A stretch of 64,000 nucleotides of DNA from Branchiostoma floridae (GCF_000003815.2 NC_049996.1:3457144-3521143); one strand, 5' to 3'. Positions 41,254 to 52,145 are shown, numbered from the stretch's first letter. Notes: generated by a model not told the origin, from the letters alone. Program-made: numbers and translations.

Positions 41254-42907
41254 ATGAAAGAAAGTGAGATTCCACCGCCAGCAACGCCAGTTATTATACA
41301 ACTCTACGATGATTTGGGAGAACAATTGTTGGACATCGTTGAAGAAAAGTGTGGTGATCACAGGATAGTGTCCGGCGTGTGCCCGAACCTCACGGAAGCC
41401 AAACGGACGGCGGACGGAAAAAACGCGGGAAAACCTCTGAGGAAAAACGGACGACGTTTGCGTACTGCGACCACTGACTGCAAGCTACCGTCCATTGGAG
41501 GTGGGTTGACTCAGAAGATAGATCTAAATAATGATAAAAATGACGATTTTTCATCATCTTATGAAAAGAAGCCCTTTGAAATCCCTCCAGAAAACTTTAA
41601 GATAAAATTTACCAAAATGGAAGGCAATTTTTCGCCAAGGACAGGGTTTGACAAGAAGAAGAACGTATCCAAACCCAAAACGACTGCGCAAGTGACCGCA
41701 AGAAAGCCAAAAGGTGAGAGACGCGTTGGTGACACTTTACCAAAGATAACTGTCACACCTGAAGTCACAAAGAAAGGAAGATACAGTCTAAGAAATGGAC
41801 AACTTTCGGTCAATACAAGTGTAAGCAAATGTGAAACCGAGAAGTCGGGAACGCATCTTAACGTAACGGTACCGAATGAACACATTGAAGACAAGTGCAA
41901 CACCGTCAATAAAATGTCGCAAAGAATGGCAAAAAGTTTGGATCAAACCAAACATGTGTCACCACAAGATAGTGTAAACAATAATCGTTTGAAAGCAGAC
42001 AAAAAGGTAAACGCAAAAACAACCCCCCAAAAGAAGCAACAGAAAAACAACGATTCAAAAACCGAAGGAAAGACTTCNNNNNNNNNNNNNNNNNNNNNNN
42101 NNNNNNNNNNNNNNNNNNNNNNNNNNNNNNNNNNNNNNNNNNNNNNNNNNNNNNNNNNNNNNNNNNNNNNNNNNNNNCGAGAAAAAGGCACAAGAAGTTT
42201 CGACAAAGAAATCAAAAGATCCCAAAGACTTTACAGAGACAAACAATACAAGACCTCATGAGATGAACGAAAACTTCAAACATAACGTTACAGAATCCTG
42301 CGATGTCTCAGAGAAAAATGAAAAAGAAACCACTAGGACGAATGTTGGAGCAAATAAGCCAAGAGATGACACTACAAAAGCGTCAAGTGATGCTCCTGTA
42401 GAAACGAAAAGGACTTTGAAAGTGGAAACAAGAGGAACGCAAGAGGAAAAGAAAATCGTCTCAACAGAGAGAACAGTGGAACAGAAACAGATCGTTTTCA
42501 CAGTTGCCCCTCCCCCAAAACGACCAACCAAAGAAAGCAGAAAGGGCAAAGAAGACACAAAACCAAAGAAAAGGACGTCTACAAAACCAACAAACAATAC
42601 AAATGATGCAGCAAAGGACGAAAAATGTTGTCAAGGCGCTCAAAAGAACAAGGCAAAAACTGATGAAATAGAAGACGGTAAACCCGGTCCAGACACTCAA
42701 AAGAAAAACCTAAGACTTTGCGAGGTGCTCAAGAAGGGGGACAAGAATGTTCCGAAGTATAAAGACATTCATTTGAACGTTAAGGAGAAGAGGAATGCTA
42801 ATAAGGAAGCCTTGGAGGTGACGTCTATGCACTGTGAGGAGTTGAAGGAAGCCAACATGTACCTGACCAAGATTCTGGGGATGGAGAAAAACGCAAGGAC
42901 GATTCAG
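41254..42907 (+). CDS. Coiled-coil gene 1, exon 1 (Lys/Thr-rich N-terminal region)
   Basis: Starts at ATG 41254 (MKESEIPPPATPVIIQLYDD) and runs to CAG|GTAAGG at 42907 in phase 0. The 100-N gap at 42078-42177 lies inside the exon. The reading frame differs across it by one, which an unknown gap length explains; both sides are open and similar in composition. The region is very rich in Lys, Thr, Glu and Asn with no folded domain visible, contains L-P-x-I motifs (KLPSIGG, LPKITVT), and becomes coiled-coil at its end (ALEVTSMHCEELKEANMYLT). The family is not recognised. Upstream exons cannot be excluded. Confidence 0.75.
42078..42177. other. Assembly gap (100 N) inside coiled-coil gene 1 exon 1
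   Basis: Exactly 100 N. It breaks the reading frame only because the true length is unknown. Confidence 0.98.
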
Positions 42908-43129
42908 GTAAGGGGATAGAAGGTTTGGGTGGGGGTGGGGCGAGAAAGGAGGGGGTGTAGGTCGGGAGGGTCGGAAGTAAAGGGGGAGGGGTAACAAATT
43001 TGAGACAGTTCCACCATGCAAGTACATCTTAGATTGTAGTACACTAGTTACCTCAATGAAAAATTGAGGCATTGTTTTAGGCGTATCTGTATTTTTCTAA
43101 GTATTTGTGTGCATGTTTCCGTATATTTG

Positions 43130-43500
43130 TGGATAGTATACGTATAACTTAAGAATATCTGGATGGATTAGTAATGATATTTGGCATGTGGGTAGGGGTT
43201 GGGAAGATGAAGGTCGAGGTCGATTTGGGGTCCCCTGGTGTGTGACCTTGGTACTGCAGTAGGAATTCCGCTTTTCTATCCTTTATGCTGGTTCTGTTGG
43301 AAAAAAGTCTTTCAGCATACAAGACCATAGCTTGCCCAGGACAAAAGATACAAAAAACGGATATTCTGATGCAGTACCAATGTCACACATCAGGGGACCC
43401 AAAATCGACCTTGACTTTCGTCTTCCCAATTAATTGCAACTCCTATCTATATGCTAGGTATCATTTATTACAATCAATCCAGAGGTTATAAAGTTATGCT
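43130..43500. repeat. Two inverted copies of the dispersed repeat
   Basis: The plus copy at 43140-43270 (GATATTTGGCATGTGGGTAG, AGATGAAGGTCGAGGTCGAT, TTGGTACTGCAG) is followed by a reverse-complement copy at 43365-43490 (CAGTACCAATGTCACACATC, AATCGACCTTGACTTTCGTC). They form a fold-back in intron 1 of coiled-coil gene 1. Confidence 0.7.
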
Positions 43501-43554
43501 GACCGCAAATACCCGGAAACAGTTTATTCATTGTCATGTTTTTATACGTCTAAT

Positions 43555-43742
43555 GCCAGTTGACCTTTATCTGCGGGGTAACTTTTATCCGATGTCTTAA
43601 GTTTTAAAAAACTAGGTATTTAGGGATATCAAGTCGGTGGACGGTGGTTTCAAGTTGCAATAAAAAACTGTTATCCCTAATATAAATACCTTGTTGTAAG
43701 AAACAACGGATATAGGTTACCTCACGGATAAAGGTGAACTAG
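43555..43742. mobile_element. MITE with GTTGACCTTTATC-type ends
   Basis: The left end AGTTGACCTTTATCTGCGGG and the right end TCACGGATAAAGGTGAACTA are inverted repeats with a few mismatches. It is 188 bp, just upstream of exon 2. Confidence 0.65.
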
Positions 43743-43772
43743 CGTTACATGTTCTCCTGCCTTTCACAACAG

Positions 43773-43901
43773 CTGATAGACCAACTACAGCGGCATCAGA
43801 AGACGCTGGAAGCTGAGCTGGAAGAGGCAAGGAGGAAGGAGGCGCATGCGCAGGAGAGGGCGGAGAAAGCGGAGAGACAGGCCAATGAAATCTCACAACA
43901 G
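43773..43901 (+). CDS. Coiled-coil gene 1, exon 2
   Basis: A 129-nt phase 0-0 exon between ACAACAG and GTTAGT, encoding LIDQLQRHQKTLEAELEEAR and then RKEAHAQERAEKAERQANEI: a continuous heptad-type coiled coil. It joins exon 1 (...ARTIQ) and exon 3 (VEQVRRSRD) without a phase change. Confidence 0.85.
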
Positions 43902-43964
43902 GTTAGTCCATGCGATTTGTATATGTTATTCACCTGCGTCTCATGTAGTGTGGTACAGACCTAA

Positions 43965-44680
43965 CGTTAGCTCACATTTATCCGTGGGGTATCCTATATC
44001 CGTTGCTTTTGAAAGCAGAGAATTGGGGGATGTCAAGAAGACGGTATTTGCAAACCGCAATATTAAAAAAAATGCTGTCCTTAAGGTGACATAATGTAAA
44101 AATAAAGCCACTGTTTTCGGTCATTTTTCTCCATTAAGAGTTGAGTCTACCTTATTACACTGTAAAGCGATATTTACAACCTATGGATACGACTTTGTTG
44201 TGAGGTGAGGACGTCTTGAAATATACGCACTTCCCTCCGCCGCTTGAGTTGTCCGCCATTTTATTCAACACTCCGACGAACCAAAGTGCACTTTAGAACG
44301 CGTTCGGTGGTTCGCGCGAATCGTTACTGAAGTTTGTCTAAAGTCCCCGCTACGCTCCGAAGATCTGCGACCGCAACGGTCGATTCGGAAATCTACGGCC
44401 GGCTTGCTTCCGGTAGGCTACCCGGAAGTAAGTGAATTTGGTCGCGGCTTACTTTGGCGTTGTTAATTATCGCTAGAAATGTGGAAAAATGACGCAAATA
44501 AGTTACAAATGGCAATCTGACTGGAGATTTTAAAGTTCGGAACATTTTGAAATTTGGCGCCAAATTTCTACATTATGTCCCTTTAAACCACCGTCTGTAG
44601 ACTTGATATTTCTAAATATCCTGTCAAATACAACGGATATAGGTTACCCCACGGATAAAGGTGAACTAGCTTACATGTAA
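43965..44680. mobile_element. Two nested MITEs in intron 2
   Basis: Outer ends: GCTCACATTTATCCGTGGGG at about 43972 and CCCACGGATAAAGGTGAAC at about 44672, the same family as 43555-43742. An inner element with TTAAGGTGACATAATGTA at about 44082 and TACATTATGTCCCTTTAA at about 44586 interrupts it. Nothing here is coding. Confidence 0.65.
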
Positions 44681-44724
44681 ATAATGAACACAAAAATAAC
44701 AGCCACAATGTATATCTTTAACCT

Positions 44725-45065
44725 AAGAGAGCGAGTAGCGTAACAGTTAGGTTGCTAGACTCAGAACCCAGAGGTCCTAGGTTCCAATCCCCTGGCATGC
44801 CATCAATGTTATGCCCTTGGGAAAGGCGCTTTGCATGACCTTCGAATTACTCACTCCTCCTCACCTCACCTCACCGGTCCCATAGCCTCACCGGCCGTAG
44901 GGGCAGCACTTCCATCAACATAAGTTTTCCACCCAGGTGTAAAAATGGGTACCTGACTTCGGTTGGGGAGGTAAAAGGCAGTGGAAGGAGAGGGATGGGC
45001 TCCACCTTCCAATACCGTACCCTAGACACAGTGGATAGCAACAAACTGTCTCTACGGCCCCGAAA
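44725..45065 (+). mobile_element. tRNA-derived SINE
   Basis: The head has GAGTAGCGTAACAGTTAGGT and a B-box-like GGTTCCAATCC, followed by the conserved body CCTTGGGAAAGGCGCTTTGC, CACCCAGGTGTAAAAATGGG, TTCGGTTGGGGAGGTAAAAG and CCGTACCCTAGACACAGTGG. The same body is at 56.8-57.0 kb. It lies just upstream of exon 3. Confidence 0.8.
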
Positions 45066-45150
45066 TGAATGTCCATGGGACTATTTTTACCTACTTTTCA
45101 CACGTTATTTGGAAGCTTTACATTATGACGTATGTTTGTGTATTCTGTAG

Positions 45151-45243
45151 GTGGAACAAGTGCGTAGGTCACGTGACAAGACCCTCAGCGAGAAAGAACA
45201 ACTGCTACAGCAAGTCGAGAAAGAGAGGACGGCGTTCGAAAAG
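45151..45243 (+). CDS. Coiled-coil gene 1, exon 3
   Basis: A 93-nt phase 0-0 exon after TTCTGTAG encoding VEQVRRSRDKTLSEKEQLLQ then QVEKERTAFEK. Donor GTGGGT. The last 26 bases of the exon and the donor are repeated twice more downstream as part of a 99-bp tandem array, giving three equivalent donors. Confidence 0.85.
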
Positions 45244-45519
45244 GTGGGTGGTTAACGTTATCATTCAACTTTCTACCAAGAAATGTCTTTAAAGAATTAG
45301 ATCCTCTTTCGCAAATAGAAAGAGAGGACGGCGTTCGAAAAGGTGGGTGGTTAACGTTATCATTCAACTTTCTACCAAGAAATGTCTTTAAAGAATTAGA
45401 TCCTCTTTCGCAAATAGAAAGAGAGGACGGCGTTCGAAAAGGTGGGTGGTTAACGTTATCATTCAACTTTCTACCAAGAAATGTCTTTAAAGAATTAGAT
45501 CCTCTTTCGCAAATAGAAT
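45218..45519 (+). repeat. 3 x 99-bp tandem repeat covering the exon 3 end and splice donor
   Basis: The unit starts AGAAAGAGAGGACGGCGTTC at 45218, 45317 and 45416 and ends in GATCCTCTTTCGCAAAT. The copies are virtually identical, indicating a recent origin. Unit length is a multiple of three. Confidence 0.95.
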
Positions 45520-45678
45520 ACTGTAAATGCAGAAACTTTCGCGGTGGTTTAATGTTCGCGGTTTTCGCGATAGCCGCTTCACCGCGACCTTAAAACCACC
45601 ACGAACATTTTTCTATGGCAGTAAGAGACTATGTACAGTGCATGGTGCTACCGCAAACGTAAATACATTTACAGTATT
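45518..45678. mobile_element. MITE with ATACTGTAAATG ends
   Basis: ATACTGTAAATGC at the left and CATTTACAGTAT at the right, with inner GCGGTGGTTTAATGTTCG / CCACCACGAACATT blocks. It directly follows the 99-bp array. Confidence 0.75.
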
Positions 45679-46560
45679 TTGCTACGATCGTTGTTGATAC
45701 GTTTGTTGTTACTGTTGCTTGAATAAATTTAGCTCTGACTAGAAATGCAACATTTTCGCGAAAATGCAGAACGATTTCCCAAAAGCCTTTTGTCAAGCTA
45801 TTCACACACAATACTATACCATTAGGCTCGCCTTATATAGCATTGTATGCGAGTAAGAAAAAGGATACATAAAAAAAGGCCACCTTATATATGCTTGTTT
45901 TTCGCAGGTCATTAATAAAATTATACTATTATACCATTATGCTCGCCGTATAGTATTGTGTGCAAGGCCACCCTACATCTGCTTGATTCTGTTCACTGTA
46001 CATCTACTTGGTTTTTGAGAGTGATGATGTCACTATAGCTCTAAGCTTTGATTGGTTAATGACAGAAGAAGAAGGATGGAAAAGAACACACCAGCAAGAC
46101 CAATATGTTTTTTTTCCTATCGGGGATATATAATAAGCGTGAATAACTAAGCCTAACAATAGAAACAAATCGTACTTTATTACTGAGATTCAAAAACAAC
46201 ACAGAAAGGGACTTTATAAAAAGAATCGACGTAACAGGATAGAAATGTCATAGATATTAATGATGAAGTTTGTATGTCGTTATATTTAATCTTACATCAT
46301 TACACTTGAAATCACATCCTGCTAGTATGCGTCCTCAAATTAGCGTGTCGAAGTCGAAAGAAAAGAAAACATTGTAACACTAGAAACTACATTGCATATA
46401 CTAGGTCAAGCATGTTATAACAAGTACATCCATACAATACTGGGTGTAGCAGGTCCTGCTAAAAAAGACTTTAAAACGTTCCAGTTCTATGAACTTACGT
46501 CCACATTTTCACTTAACCGTTTTCATGTAAGTTAGGCGTTTTTTAAACAACGTTTCCCAG
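45679..46560. other. Intron 3 sequence without recognised feature
   Basis: AT-rich intron. A short direct similarity (ACTATACCATTAGGCTCGCC at about 45812 and ACTATTATACCATTATGCTC at about 45926) suggests local duplication. Confidence 0.5.
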
Positions 46561-47330
46561 TTTGAAAAGGTGGTTTGTATTTGTTTGTCTCTTTGTGAAC
46601 TGCGTTGCTTGTGTTCTGCGTTTGCCTTGTAGTGCAAGTCTAAATGTTTCAGACGCGTCGGCTGTTACCTTCGCAAATAGTTACTGTTTTGAGCGCCGTT
46701 TTCTGTGTGTTTCGGACAAGATAACTCGAGAAGGCGTGAACGGATTCTTATGATATTTTGTATGTGAGTAGTTGTCTGAAAAAGGAAGGTCGAGTTCGAC
46801 AATGGGCCTCCTAGAGGCCTTCTATGGTATTGTATCGGAACTTCAGGTTTTCGTATCTCCTTCTGTTCCGGGTTTTCTTTGCAGTGCAACTCGAAATGCT
46901 TGTCAGGCGCGCTGTTTGTTTTGAATGCATTGTCGAAAGGCATCTAGTAGCTCTTGTGGCGTGGTGGTGACACATATACAAGTCCCTTTCCTTTGGAACA
47001 AAATCTATCTTTTAACCGCGTCGTTCTTTTGAAAGCTTCCTGTCACCAAACAAAGCTTGCAAGTCTTCTACACTGAAAGACAGACGACCGATCGCTTATT
47101 GTAAGCTTTTCTGCGAGGTTATTACAGATTGCGACAATCAACAATCATCTACGACATAGTACAACTTTATTTACGACTGCGGAAAGACTGTCAAAAAGCT
47201 GTAGCTGGATCTTCATGATATTTGGTAGGTGGGTAGGGGTAGTAAAAACGGTCAAATTCGATGGCCCCCTAGTGGTTCTCTATATCACTGCAGCAGAACT
47301 TCTAGAATTTCATTTACCTCTTGTTTGTCT
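46561..47330 (+). repeat. Dispersed repeat copies in intron 3
   Basis: Units at 46640-46860 (AAGATAACTCGAGAAGGCGT, GATATTTTGTATGTGAGTAG) and 47200-47300 (GGATCTTCATGATATTTGGT, GGTGGGTAGGGGTAG, GGCCCCCTAGTGG) belong to the 26.6-28.5 kb family. The last ends about 40 bp before the exon 4 acceptor. Confidence 0.7.
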
Positions 47331-47338
47331 GTTTGTAG

Positions 47339-47530
47339 GTTCGTCAACATGTTGATACGGTTGGGAAGATGCGACAAAGGGCGCACCAAGTAAAGGAGAA
47401 TGCGCTACGCCAGAGGAACAAGCTGGCCAAGGACATAGAAGCCGAGCGCGCCAAAATGTCCGCCATGTTGTTGGCCATGAAGGAAGTCAACACGCAGAAA
47501 TTCAACGCAGAAAGACGTCGACTGAACATG
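47339..47530 (+). CDS. Coiled-coil gene 1, exon 4
   Basis: A 192-nt phase 0-0 exon (TTTGTAG acceptor, GTGAGC donor) encoding VRQHVDTVGKMRQRAHQVKE, NALRQRNKLAKDIEAERAKM and a segment ending FNAERRRLNM. It aligns with the single-exon gene at 54459-56255 (RAHRIKTTAMRE, EQAKMDQMTVALREAKKQK, ADRRRIEM), which marks it as part of the shared coiled-coil core. Confidence 0.88.
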
Positions 47531-47540
47531 GTGAGCATAT

Positions 47541-48000
47541 ATTAGGGAAGGGTACCGGTACGTTGTACCGTTACAAAACCGTTTTTTTCTTGTTGGACCG
47601 GTCCAGAAAAACTGGACCTGAAAAAAATTAGTGGACCAAATGTTGCACCTATTCGAAATGTACAGATTATACCGGCAGGCGTTCACGTGTTTTTGGGTCA
47701 AAGAAAATAAGTAGAGAAGAGTTGATAGTAATTTTACGGAGTTTCTGCAGTCAAATTTGGTATAAAACAGAAGCAGTTAGTGTTGTTTACATAAACATAG
47801 GATTCTATAACGCCAATAGACGTCGGATACTCCACCAAACAGATTCATTTGTAGCAAAATAGACCATTGTTTTAAGTATCTCCCATTCACAAGTTTTCAC
47901 AGATTATTAGGTCCAGGTTCAGGTCCGGACCTGAACCTGACCTTCTGGACCTGGACCGTACTTGGACCTGGATTTTCTGTACCGGTACCCACCACTAATG
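47541..48000. mobile_element. MITE-like element with GTACCGGTAC ends, copy 2
   Basis: ATTAGGGAAGGGTACCGGTA at the left and GTACCGGTACCCACCACTAA at the right are inverted repeats. The 460-bp element fills nearly all of intron 4 (47531-48036). It is paralogous to 4739-5173. Confidence 0.8.
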
Positions 48001-48036
48001 CCTACCGCAAAAATCTCATTACTTTCCTCTTCTTAG

Positions 48037-49143
48037 GTCCGAATGAAAAACAAGCTCGCGAAGGAGAGAGACGAAGAAAGAGCCAAGCTACGGGAACTCC
48101 ACGACACCATAGAAGAGATGAAGAAAGAAAAAGAGGAGGCCGTGAAACAAAAATACAGGGCCCTGAAACAACGCGACGAGGCCCGAACAACTTGTAGGAA
48201 GTTGAACGGCGAGTTGAAAGAACTACGTGAGTCCGTCGATTCGTTGAACGAATCAGGCTGCTTCGTTCTGGAAACTACAGAGAGGTTAGCAGTTGTTGAG
48301 AACACTCGCCGCTCAACCGCAACGAACTCAAACAAAAACCCGCGCTCTATGTTCCCCTCTATCGACAACAAGCGCTCGCAAAGGGTGCTTAGGGCTTCAG
48401 GACCACATCCGGGTGTTTCAAAGGCAAGGGTTCCCGCCAAATTACCCAAAATGAGTCAGATACAAGGGACCGTACCAACTCCTGTAAGGGGTGGGTATCC
48501 CTGCGTCCATGGAGGGAGGCCGTACGACCAATGGAGCTCCGCCTACAATCATGACGTCACAGACTCTGACGTCATGAGGGGCGGGGCTGAGCTCTACGAC
48601 TATGGTTTCTATGACGACGACCTTCCGGATCATCTGACAAGGAGCTATGTTCAATATGCTGACCTGCAGGCGACTGGTCATCAGAGGGCACTGGTCAACC
48701 GGCCCCCTCATCACGCTGGACAATGGAAAAAGTACCCCACTGGCGAAACTCTGGCCACTCACTCCCACCGTCGTCCTACGACGTTGTCAGACAACGGTTT
48801 CCATAGCAACGCAGACGTGAACTATGAGGAAAGTGATGACGTTGCGACCAGTACCACAGAGAGCGGTAGTCATGGCAACACTGTTGACAGACAGGTGTCG
48901 GCACACTTAGAAGGGCTGTCGAGCGATCCGCGCGCTCACGTTACTCACGGTTACCATGGCAACATGGTTGACAGACAGGTGTCCGCGCACCTCTGTCACT
49001 GGGACTGCGACTGCGCGAGAAATAGTGTCGACCAACCAGAGTCCGTGAAACTACCAATGATTAAAAGTGATCAATCATATCGCCAATCAGGAATAAACTC
49101 GTCAATAGTCAACCCTTCACGAATGAAATTCCCCGAATTGTAG
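48037..49143 (+). CDS. Coiled-coil gene 1, exon 5 (terminal)
   Basis: Starts after TTCTTAG and runs to the TAG at 49141-49143 (368 residues). The first 80 residues complete the coiled coil (VRMKNKLAKERDEERAKLRE, ALKQRDEARTTCRKLNGELK), then GCFVLETTERLA leads into a long disordered tail with Ser/His/Asp-rich sequence and an imperfect internal repeat (HGNTVDRQVSAHL and HGNMVDRQVSAHL). L-P-x-I/M motifs recur (KLPKMS, KLPMIK). A poly(A)-type AATAAA lies near 49566. The family is unrecognised; an intracellular scaffold or cytoskeletal role is only a guess. Confidence 0.85.
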   Translation, partial: VRMKNKLAKERDEERAKLRELHDTIEEMKKEKEEAVKQKYRALKQRDEARTTCRKLNGELKELRESVDSLNESGCFVLETTERLAVVENTRRSTATNSNKNPRSMFPSIDNKRSQRVLRASGPHPGVSKARVPAKLPKMSQIQGTVPTPVRGGYPCVHGGRPYDQWSSAYNHDVTDSDVMRGGAELYDYGFYDDDLPDHLTRSYVQYADLQATGHQRALVNRPPHHAGQWKKYPTGETLATHSHRRPTTLSDNGFHSNADVNYEESDDVATSTTESGSHGNTVDRQVSAHLEGLSSDPRAHVTHGYHGNMVDRQVSAHLCHWDCDCARNSVDQPESVKLPMIKSDQSYRQSGINSSIVNPSRMKFPEL

Positions 49144-49814
49144 GCTGTTTTTTGTGCAGGAGAACAATAAGCACTGTCACCGACGATAATGCGCATTCGC
49201 AGTCAAAGGTAAATCTCCTGAGACACAAATTTTGGATATTATCATTATGGAAATCGATCAACGGAGACCAAATGTACATGTATGTGAACATGGTCGAGAC
49301 AAGAGTTTCTAAAAGTTAGGGGTCTTCACCTTTGACCTACGCATGCGCAGATGGATTAATTAAAAGGCTTATACAAACTGTATGGTAAGAAAGGAGTCAA
49401 CACTCATAGCAACATAAGGACAGAAAAATATGTTTTTAGATGTACAGTTTCTATTCATGTTCCGATTGTTTGATAACGAGATATGTGTTTTCATGTTTTC
49501 ATATTGTTTACTGAAAATGTGCGTTATGAAATATTGTGCTTAATTACAATCAGATTTCAACTTGAATAAAAATGTATATATCAATATAATAAATAAGATG
49601 AAAACAAAATGTACACTGGAGTTCACTTTATATTGTATATAACTTGAGAAGAATATATCAAAAGGAATTATCTATATAAAGATGGAGGCAAATGTATGAT
49701 CCTGGCTGTTTGCTTTGTTTATATTCACTAAAATGGAATTTGAGCGAGCAAGATGTGCCGTCAATAACAATGCAAATATCTGAATCAATAGAGACGTAGT
49801 AAGGAGGTTCACGT
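49144..49814. other. 3' untranslated region and intergenic sequence of coiled-coil gene 1
   Basis: AT-rich sequence with AATAAA at about 49566. No further exon is recognised. Confidence 0.5.
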
Positions 49815-49907
49815 GTGTGTGTATGTGTGTGTTTGTTTGTTTGTTTGTGTGTGTGTGTGTGTGTGTATGTATGTGTGCGTGTTTGTGTGTGTGTGTTCGT
49901 GTTTGTT

Positions 49908-49938
<31 letters not shown>

Positions 49939-49956
49939 TTGTGTGCGTGTGTGTTT
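49815..49956. repeat. (GT)n microsatellite
   Basis: Imperfect (GT)n/(GTTT)n array of about 140 bp, followed by a (GAT)n run at 49983-49999. Confidence 0.95.
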
Positions 49957-50249
49957 AAATACAATTGTGGTCAGCATATCTTGATGATGATGATGATGAC
50001 TGGTTTATTCAAACAACAATTCATATATGCATGACCCAGATAGCAGCCCTAAGGCTGAATTGATAGGCACGTTTACATTTACAATTGAAATAAAATCTGT
50101 TAAAAAAATATTTACAGCATGTCATCATTAAAACAAGAATTTTACCGAACAACACCATCAAGTAATTAAAACAACGATTCACACAGAGTCATCGTTTAGC
50201 AAGGAAACCATTTAGTTAATCGGACTTCTCTTGAAACGAGTAGTATTCG

Positions 50250-50560
50250 CTCTTAAGAACCTCAGGAAGGATTGTAATGAAAGTTAGTACACGTATACGG
50301 TTAGGTATTGGGAAGACTAAGGTCAAGGTAAGTTTGTGCCCCTATGTGTGACCTTGGTACTGCAGCGGAGCTTCCAGTTTCAATATCTCGTGTTCTGAAC
50401 ATGCTGTAGTCATGATTTTTGAGTGGTAGATAGCTTTTGAAACCCCCTACCGACTTTTTTGTAACTGAAGGGACCGCAATTTTGTTTGAGACACAAAGAG
50501 AATATCTCAAAGAGGGTTAACGGATCATAATGATTTTTGGTATGAAGGTAAGCTAAGTGA
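50250..50560 (+). repeat. Dispersed repeat copy
   Basis: Contains GACTAAGGTCAAGGTAAGTT, CCTTGGTACTGCAGCGGAGC and GTCATGATTTTTGAGTGGTA, as in the 26.6-28.5 kb family. Confidence 0.7.
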
Positions 50561-51035
50561 TGCTTGTTTACAATGTAACAGAAGGATTATCGTAACTTTG
50601 GCAGAAAATCCCTTACCCGTGCAACAAAGAACTGTATTGTCCATTTTTTTGTAGTAACCTGATGAAAGTATTGACTGATAAGAGCTTTGTTTACAAGTAT
50701 GCATTGTGTACCAAAATGCCAAGTGCCAGCAAATGATCCTTCTATGGTAGTCAAAGCGTGACCGAGCGCTTGCAGGTGTTTCTTTTATCACATCGACTCA
50801 TTTTTTTCTAGTTTTGTGCCGCACTTATGTTACGGATGCAGAACTTGAGTCTGACATTTGAAAAATTTGTTTACAGAGAGAAAACGCTCGTAAGTAGACA
50901 GTTATTTACACTACAGTCGACGGTCACATCGAAGGCAGTGAGTGGGTTTGTGTTCCTGGCAGCATTCTGTAACAACTACTATGTAGGGATTATCTGAACC
51001 AGGTTGTCGGGATAATATTCTTCTCTCCAGAACCA

Positions 51036-52100
51036 ATGGCGCTGAAAGGATCCACGAAGATCAAACGGAAACCTCCGAAGCGGAACGAAGACTCACGACG
51101 GCGTGTCGGAGACGCTTCGGAGCCGTTCGACGTTGAGGGACTCGGCTTGAAGGCGCCACCGACTACCCTCTTTCTCGTCAGAAACTTACGTTGCCACATA
51201 ACCGCCATGGAATCTGAACTAGAGTGCTGCAAGGTAAAGAAGGAGATGGCCGAGCGGAAAACTAAAGAAGCAGAAAAAAACGCCGCACGAAAATCACTGG
51301 AGTTAACAGACAACAGAAAATCCGTGGACAAAGCTGTCAAAGAAAAGGCAACCGCAAAAGCTCATCTAGAAAGCCAACAAAAGGCTCACATCCGCTTCCG
51401 GCGAGATCTCGACCATCTAAAATCCGTAAAAGATCTATCAGTCGAAGCCATGGAGAATGCTGTAAGGCAAACAGAAAGGATCGTCTCCGAACTGGACTCT
51501 CTGAAACAACGACTGGACTGGACTTCAGAAATGATGCAAGAACTAAAAGGTGAGAGAGATCTTGCAGAGAAAGAACGTCTTGGCGTTGTGTACGAGAAAA
51601 ACAAGCTCGCTAAAGAAAGGAAAGCTGTAAAATCAAAAACTAGCTGTCTCCAAGCAAGCAAGGATCTCTTAGCACGTGAAACTTGGGAGGCGAGAAGAGA
51701 CAAATACAAGGCCATACAAGACAGAAATGAAGCCATCAAACAATGCAGAGAGATGCGTAGCGAACTCACAGAGCTAGAAAGAAAGAAGAAGAGGATACTT
51801 AAACTCACAAGCCTTTACCAAGACCGAGTGCTATCTATGTATCCAGAGGATCATAGCTCAACAGATAAACAAAGTAGAGCGGAGTCATCCCTCTCTTGCG
51901 TTGCGAAGAAAACAAACGTGAAGTTGCCGAAAATCTACGGAAACTACACGCTGAGTAAAACCAACATGTTGGGACCAAGAGAGGAATACTATGTGCTGAA
52001 CAACACGAGGAAGGTTCCTGTGGAGAAAGACTGCGGACAAGATGGCGTTATTCTTCCAAAAGTCAACAACATAACGCTTCAAAACAAGGCCAGAAAATGA
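51036..52100 (+). CDS. Coiled-coil gene 2 (single exon, 354 residues)
   Basis: Intact frame from ATG 51036 (MALKGSTKIKRKPPKRNEDS) to TGA 52098-52100. The N-terminus is basic; residues about 50-265 are an unbroken charged coiled coil (MESELECCKVKKEMAERKTK onward). The segment YEKNKLAKERKAVKSKTSCL...DKYKAIQDRNEAIKQC matches gene 1 exon 5 (MKNKLAKERDEERAKLREL...QKYRALKQRDEARTTC). The tail has L-P-K-I/V motifs (KLPKIYGN, ILPKVNN). There are no introns where gene 1 has them. A CTCTCCAG just before the ATG could be an acceptor for a 5' UTR intron. AATAAA lies near 52733. Function unknown. Confidence 0.85.
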   Translation: MALKGSTKIKRKPPKRNEDSRRRVGDASEPFDVEGLGLKAPPTTLFLVRNLRCHITAMESELECCKVKKEMAERKTKEAEKNAARKSLELTDNRKSVDKAVKEKATAKAHLESQQKAHIRFRRDLDHLKSVKDLSVEAMENAVRQTERIVSELDSLKQRLDWTSEMMQELKGERDLAEKERLGVVYEKNKLAKERKAVKSKTSCLQASKDLLARETWEARRDKYKAIQDRNEAIKQCREMRSELTELERKKKRILKLTSLYQDRVLSMYPEDHSSTDKQSRAESSLSCVAKKTNVKLPKIYGNYTLSKTNMLGPREEYYVLNNTRKVPVEKDCGQDGVILPKVNNITLQNKARK

Positions 52101-52145
52101 ACAATCGTCATAAAGTCTTTATTACGCACAGTGTCCTTGGTTGTT

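Noticed and set aside
41254-42907. Frameshift in coiled-coil gene 1 exon 1
   Set aside because: The frame change coincides with a 100-N placeholder gap of unknown true length; both sides are open.
45185-45466. Minus-strand protein with three identical 33-residue repeats
   Set aside because: It is the antisense reading of the 99-bp tandem triplication; no independent gene signal is present.
48043-48768. Minus-strand open frames opposite coiled-coil gene 1 exon 5
   Set aside because: They are shadows of the plus-strand coding exon, which has matching splice sites and phase.
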